DNA of 64,000 nt from Homalodisca vitripennis (Eukaryota > Arthropoda > Insecta > Hemiptera > Cicadellidae), in contig NC_060213.1 in assembly GCF_021130785.1 (NCBI RefSeq), positions 113,065,501 through 113,129,500 of the forward strand. The letters are read 5' to 3'. A program made the position numbers and the translations under genes. Positions 58,669 to 64,000 of the stretch are shown here, piece by piece; position 1 is the first letter of the stretch; every line of letters starts with the position of its first letter. The notes under the pieces were generated by a model that was not told where the DNA came from, ran no database searches, and saw only the letters and a list, made by a program, of their open reading frames with translations.

Positions 58669-61600
58669 TGAAAGTACAAAATATATTATTTTAGCAAAAT
58701 CACAATATAATAAGAAGTTTTAAAAGTTAACTATGTTTAAATTGGATTACTTAATGGAACAATGGACTTGGAATAATTGGAAAAATACTATAGGAGTTTA
58801 ACAAGGAGATAAACACAAATATACTTATGTAACTTTTATCAATATTGTTAACATAAAATAGCATGGTTGCCAATCCGAACTTTTATAAAGAGTGTTTCAA
58901 AACTTAATCTAAATATATCAGCAATAAATTACTCATCGCAGAGGGAGAAGGACACAGATTAATAACATTAATTGATAAATACATTGATCAAGAAATTATT
59001 AAATATTAATAGTGGAATTTAATTGTTAAATTAAGTATTTACTACAAAGTTGGCTACCCAAATTTTACCTGTCCAAAAAGCTCATCATGGAGCTGAATTC
59101 ATCATTCACATAGGATCAACCCTTCCTACCATAGTTTCGTTATGTTTAGAAAATTCGGTTGCTCCACCGTGCTTTGGAATCGCTTATACATTTTTAGTGC
59201 ACTTAATTGTGTACATGAAGGGACAATTAGAACGTCTCTTTATCTAGATTACACTTGATTTGTATTCTACGTGGCTCTGATGTCAAACCGATGCAAATAG
59301 CTTGTTTTGAGCTTCTTCGTTTCCGACTTTTTGAATGTCTTCAGACTAACGTGGACTTCGATGCAATAAGCGGAAGGAACTTGAAATGCACATAATTATC
59401 ATGCTTTAGAGGTTCAAAGTGACCTCTTTTTAATACTTTGCTAGTCGTCACACTGTTTTAAGCACACAGTAAAAATGTATAATACATTAAAAGCTGTATA
59501 ACAGTCTGCCACAACTTCTAATGAAATATACTCATGACATAAGGTAATGTAATAAAATTTATTTACAACAGATTACTTTGTGTCAATTGTGCCAGTATCA
59601 CATTGCATTACTGAAAACAAAATGTGCCAGCGTGCTGTGCAAGATTTGCACTCATATAACTGTAAATATGCATTTATAGAAGTATCCGATTTTTATTTTA
59701 TCTCTCTATTTATATATTGAACTGTGCCTCTTTCATTCGATGTTCTAATCAAACTGAGCATCTAGAATGCTTTGATGTTAACGCCACATTGAAGTCTTAC
59801 GTTCAAAATCAAGTACAGAAGTCAATAGACTAATTTCAAACAGTATTGTTGTGGCTCCACTTAAGAAGGCAGTGGAAAGCTATGCTCACGTCTCCTGACT
59901 GAATGAACGGTATTTCCTTCAGAGAGACCAGAGGACTGCTTAAGAGGGCAGTTAACACAAAGTGCCACTCTCATGGCTTCCACTCCTAAACGGCTTCCGG
60001 TGTTGTTTGATACACTTTATTTTATTAACATATTTTTGTAAGATTTTCCCCCCTCCTAATTCTTCTGACTGTGCAATATCTTCCACCAGATGTAATTCGG
60101 TTAAAGGTTTGTAAGCTACCTTTAGCATTAGTTTAAAGCTTATAAGCTGACAGTTGTTTGGTACTTTCAGGTTGTTGAAAATTTCGGAAATGTGTGATGG
60201 CCAAAAGAACATCTATGGAAAGTTAAGAGTAACATGACAGTTGATTTTCCTGATGCTGTTGAGAAAAGTCAGTCCTATCAATAATATGTCATTGTCAACC
60301 AAACATTTGTCAACCAAAAATGAAGTTCTCAGGGATATTTGATTTTCTGAGAGTGTTATCTGTGGATCGAACCTATATAACTATGAAAGAAGTCTACCAT
60401 TGACTTAAGGTGTTTGTTTAAATAATTATTATTGATGATGGATTATTTTAAAGGATAATAGGTTTTCGTACAATTGCCATCATTTCTGCTACAGCAATTG
60501 CATGAGGTCACGTCTAACTTTATACCCTAAGGTTTTGAACATTTGAAGAAGAGGATAGATTTCAATTCGCTAAAAGAAACCATTTTTACGTTATAAACGA
60601 TAACAAGTGTTCAAAAATTCTGTTATCCTTTTATTGATTCTATTTGGCTGTGGATTCTAAGGGACTTTTTGTGATTTTCAGACAGGCTATATATTACAAT
60701 CTAAGTAATAGGTTATTGTGGCTTTGATAATACTATTGAATAAAGTACAGTTCAACATAATAAACATTTTAAGTGTAAATTTAAATTTAAAGACAAATTA
60801 GTAAGCGGTAAATTAATTCCTTTACATACAAAAACCACTTAACTTTATAATATAAGTAAGAGCAATAGGGACAAGAGACAGAATTATTAGAGGTATGATA
60901 CAGCCAGTCTTTCTATAATAACCTACTAAAATAATAAAATATAACATATTTTTTTATGAAATTGTTGAAAGTCTGTACTGTAGAACTTTCCTTTATTAAT
61001 CATATGCTATTATATTATACAAAACATTATTTAAAAAATCTTGTTCTCTTTAATTATTTCTTATAATAGTGTTGTAATATTTACTATATTTACATTCAAA
61101 CAAATAAAATTAAAAATAATCTGAGTTCTTTATGTCAATGATAACATTGTATTGGTATATTAAATGTGTATATTATATACATTACCTGAGTATCTTTGTG
61201 TATAATTAATTTGAATACTGCTTTCTATGTACCGATAGTTCGAAGCAATTAAAATGATGGGCCCTACAACCCGCATGTGGGTGTATTGATGAGCTTTACT
61301 GTCAAAGAGTCCATATACGGTAAATTGCTTTGTCTCTGTATGCACAATGGCAGAGAGATGGACAGTAATATAATGGTTTTAGGAATTGGATTGGACAATT
61401 CATCGCTTGTGTACATGTGGATAGCTATGGACACCACACACCTTAATAACAAAATAATAGCAATTGTAGGAATTCCCATTATAATGCAAGAATAATAGCA
61501 GTTGAATCAATCAGGGCGAATATAAACTGAACAAAGAACATATAGTCAAACTGCTGAAAAACTTCCTTCGATAAAGAACTAACATTAATAATCGCTGTTG

Positions 61601-63239
61601 GTCATATTAGTCGTTGGTCGGTTAAGTTTCAGCTAATCACGATAAAAGTCCGTTCCTTTCAACTGACTTGTAGATGTGAATTATTGGATCTCTGTTTAAA
61701 ATCTTAGAACTGAAAAAAATGGCTGTCTAAAATGGGGCCTAAGTATTCCAAGAACTTAATTCTGCGGTGGTGCCACTATAGATTTGAATTTGGTGCGTAA
61801 TCTATCTGTGGCCGCGAACATTCATTGGGACCCTCCAATCAGTCATACTTTTAACATTAGGAACGCTCCTACTCTCTGGAATACTCCTGGATAGGTTCTG
61901 GTAGACTCGTGCCTGCCAACGATAGGCAAGCTGGCGGGTCGTTGTGCGGGTATCGGTAGAATAGGCTGCATGTCAGGGTATGTAGATCGCATTTCGAAAT
62001 CATATATAAATTATTAGTTAGCAATAATCCCATCAAAGCTAGTTAGATTTGGATAGAGGACTGGTGGTGGATCCACGGTAAATAATTGATCCTCTGGAAA
62101 AGTGCCCTCTTCCAGTCGCGACGAGACGATGTTGATATTGTTTGAACAATTTTTCAGTGGAGTGTGTACAGGAACACATATGTTAGTTATGGAATCCACA
62201 GTGTAAGCCCAAGAACCACAATTTCAACGTATTATTAATATAAATACTCCCTACTCACCACAATATAAATTGACCTACTATCATGATAGATAACGATGGA
62301 AGCAACGATTTAATGACTGTTTTACGTAGTAAAGGGTTCAATTGTGATGTTACCTCTCTTGTATTAGACAACGTAAACATTGCACTACCCACACAATTTT
62401 ACATCTCATTCTGACAATGAGCTAAATCTAACATGGCTTTTTTGCATATATATTACATCAGAGTGTGACGTCATAGACTAGGTAAACATTGTTCTATTCC
62501 TAGAATTCAGTCTACATGACTGACATTCAACTAAGATTAACAAGGGATGTTTGCTGACATGCTACGTCAGAGCGTGACGTCACAGCATTACTTCCTTATT
62601 CCCGGCTGTTATATGTGGCATAAGGTTAAACTGTGACATCACCCACTAGTGTAGGATCAGTTAAAAGTTTTTGTGTACGAGTATATGATGGCATGCATTT
62701 GGAGATAAAAATACACTTACTACGCAGAGATTTGCTTGTTCATTACTACAGTAATCCATATAACTCCAAAATTATTAAATTTGGTGTTAATCGATCTTAC
62801 TTTCCCAAGTAGCACCTTATGATATAGAGTTTATATATAGTGTAACTAATTATAATAATCTCAAAGTTAATTTTTTTTTTAATTTGAAGTGCCAATTAAT
62901 TTTTTTTCTATAGTATACATAAAATATTAAACACATTATTCAGATACCCTCGAAAGAGTATTTTATATTCCTGTAAAACATCTGTTATACGAGAAAAGAA
63001 CTAATTTACACAACCGTTGCAGTGAAATGAAAGCGGATTAAGAACGTGTCATCCCGTAAATCATAAAACAATAAACAGCACATTAGTTAGGATTTGGAAA
63101 ACATTGACAGATTTCCATTATTCAATATTTCGTGAAATATCGTATTTTCATCCATTATTGAGTTTCTATTATGTTTTGGGTATTACTACATATCTATGAT
63201 TGAAAAAATCTGCCGAAAAATTAACCGATATATAGTCTA
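58669..63239. other. non-coding stretch with one family B fragment
   Basis: 59170-59380 resembles the family B unit. Elsewhere, short frames up to 86 codons lack motifs. CpG-containing TGACGTCA sequences occur at 62466-62473 (GTGACGTCATAG) and near 62574-62582. Confidence 0.5.
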
Positions 63240-63450
63240 GTAACACCGTTGGCTGAGCGTTAGCGAAGCCAATCATTCGAGTGGCTAAAAATGTAATTTA
63301 AATGTTCTCTATCCGCACCATATCTCGAGAAATATACAGATTAAATTGTTCATGAAACTCTTTATTTTTGTATAGACAACATCGAATTTGATGACAGTGG
63401 TGCATATCACTGTACGAGATTGGCTGAGGGTAAGCAAACATAATGTTATG
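63240..63450 (+). repeat. dispersed repeat family C copy
   Basis: GGCTGAGCGTTAGCGAAGCC opens the unit. A second, altered copy of the same opening (GGCTGAGGGTAAGC) occurs about 180 bp later near 63421, showing the tandem unit length. ACATCGAATTTGATGACAG lies between. Confidence 0.75.
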
Positions 63451-64000
63451 AAAATCACGGAATAAATAAATTTGTAAACAAATCTAGTATAATCATATGA
63501 TTTTTTTAAAGTGAAGTGGTAACACATTACTTATAAAACTGAAAACTATTATATAAACAGTCTGCTACACGACACATAGAATATATTAACCATTTATTAA
63601 ACATTATTGGAGTAACTATTCTAAATTTCTGCGCTGTGTTAAACGAATAACTATTAAATTAATGGAATTATAAGAATTCTTGTTTCACTGATCGATGGCA
63701 AATGTCCGGAAAATCCTGTTTTCTTCACAATCCTTCCATCGTCAAAAATAACCTTTAAACAAAGAACCATGGAATTTCCTTAATGTAAATGTTACATAAC
63801 CATTATGTTAAGTGATAACATATCAGAAAGTGCATTGAATAACCATCATTGATGGAGATACTATAGAAGCATATTAAATCACTTATCGAGACCATAAAAC
63901 CCCGTGGTACAGCTAGAAAACATAACGTAAATGTTACAATGCATGGAGGAATCCATTGTGAACCATATCATTGGATAGTATAGAAGTGAGAGATCCGACT

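Overview
The window is animal genomic DNA, most likely arthropod (AT-rich, long AT and CA microsatellites, tRNA-like repeats, a SINE-like fragment, many foldback elements). One complete virus-like mobile element is inserted in it: a Polinton/Maverick at 2750-20470. I found no convincing host protein-coding gene. One possible terminal exon (58342-58668, minus) is listed with low confidence. The species assignment is inference.

Layout. 1-427: 72-bp tandem repeat. 428-2250: no gene seen. 2252-2749: two AT microsatellites around a 349-bp perfect-register palindrome with a tRNA-like sequence in each arm. 2750-20470: the Polinton, 17.7 kb, flanked by TATATA target duplications, with about 1.26-kb terminal inverted repeats (TIRs) that each carry the same two genes. 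20471-64000: non-coding, repeat-dominated DNA with dispersed repeat families, nested inverted repeats, MITE-like foldbacks, two very long CA tracts, a dimeric 139-bp satellite and a 424-bp tandem duplication.

The Polinton carries a full virus-like gene set. Replication and integration: protein-primed family B DNA polymerase, a DDE integrase and a possible OB-fold protein. Virion morphogenesis: double jelly-roll major capsid protein, single jelly-roll minor capsid protein, packaging ATPase, adenain-type cysteine protease, a precursor ending in a phospholipase A2 domain, and a fibre-like coiled-coil protein. Accessory: BRO-N protein, several zinc-ribbon proteins and unknowns. Most polypeptides are interrupted by single-base frame changes, mostly in A or T runs. 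The BRO gene also has an in-frame stop. The TIRs are nearly identical, so the insertion is young or the ends are homogenised; some frame changes may be assembly errors.

Most notable: 14 of the element's gene starts are embedded in TAAATGG, usually within TCTATNTAAATGG. This places a T at -3, which Kozak context does not explain, and it looks like the TAAATG late promoters of poxviruses. One gene of the element (18704-19213) starts with a four-cysteine zinc ribbon and could, tentatively, be a late-transcription-factor-like protein.
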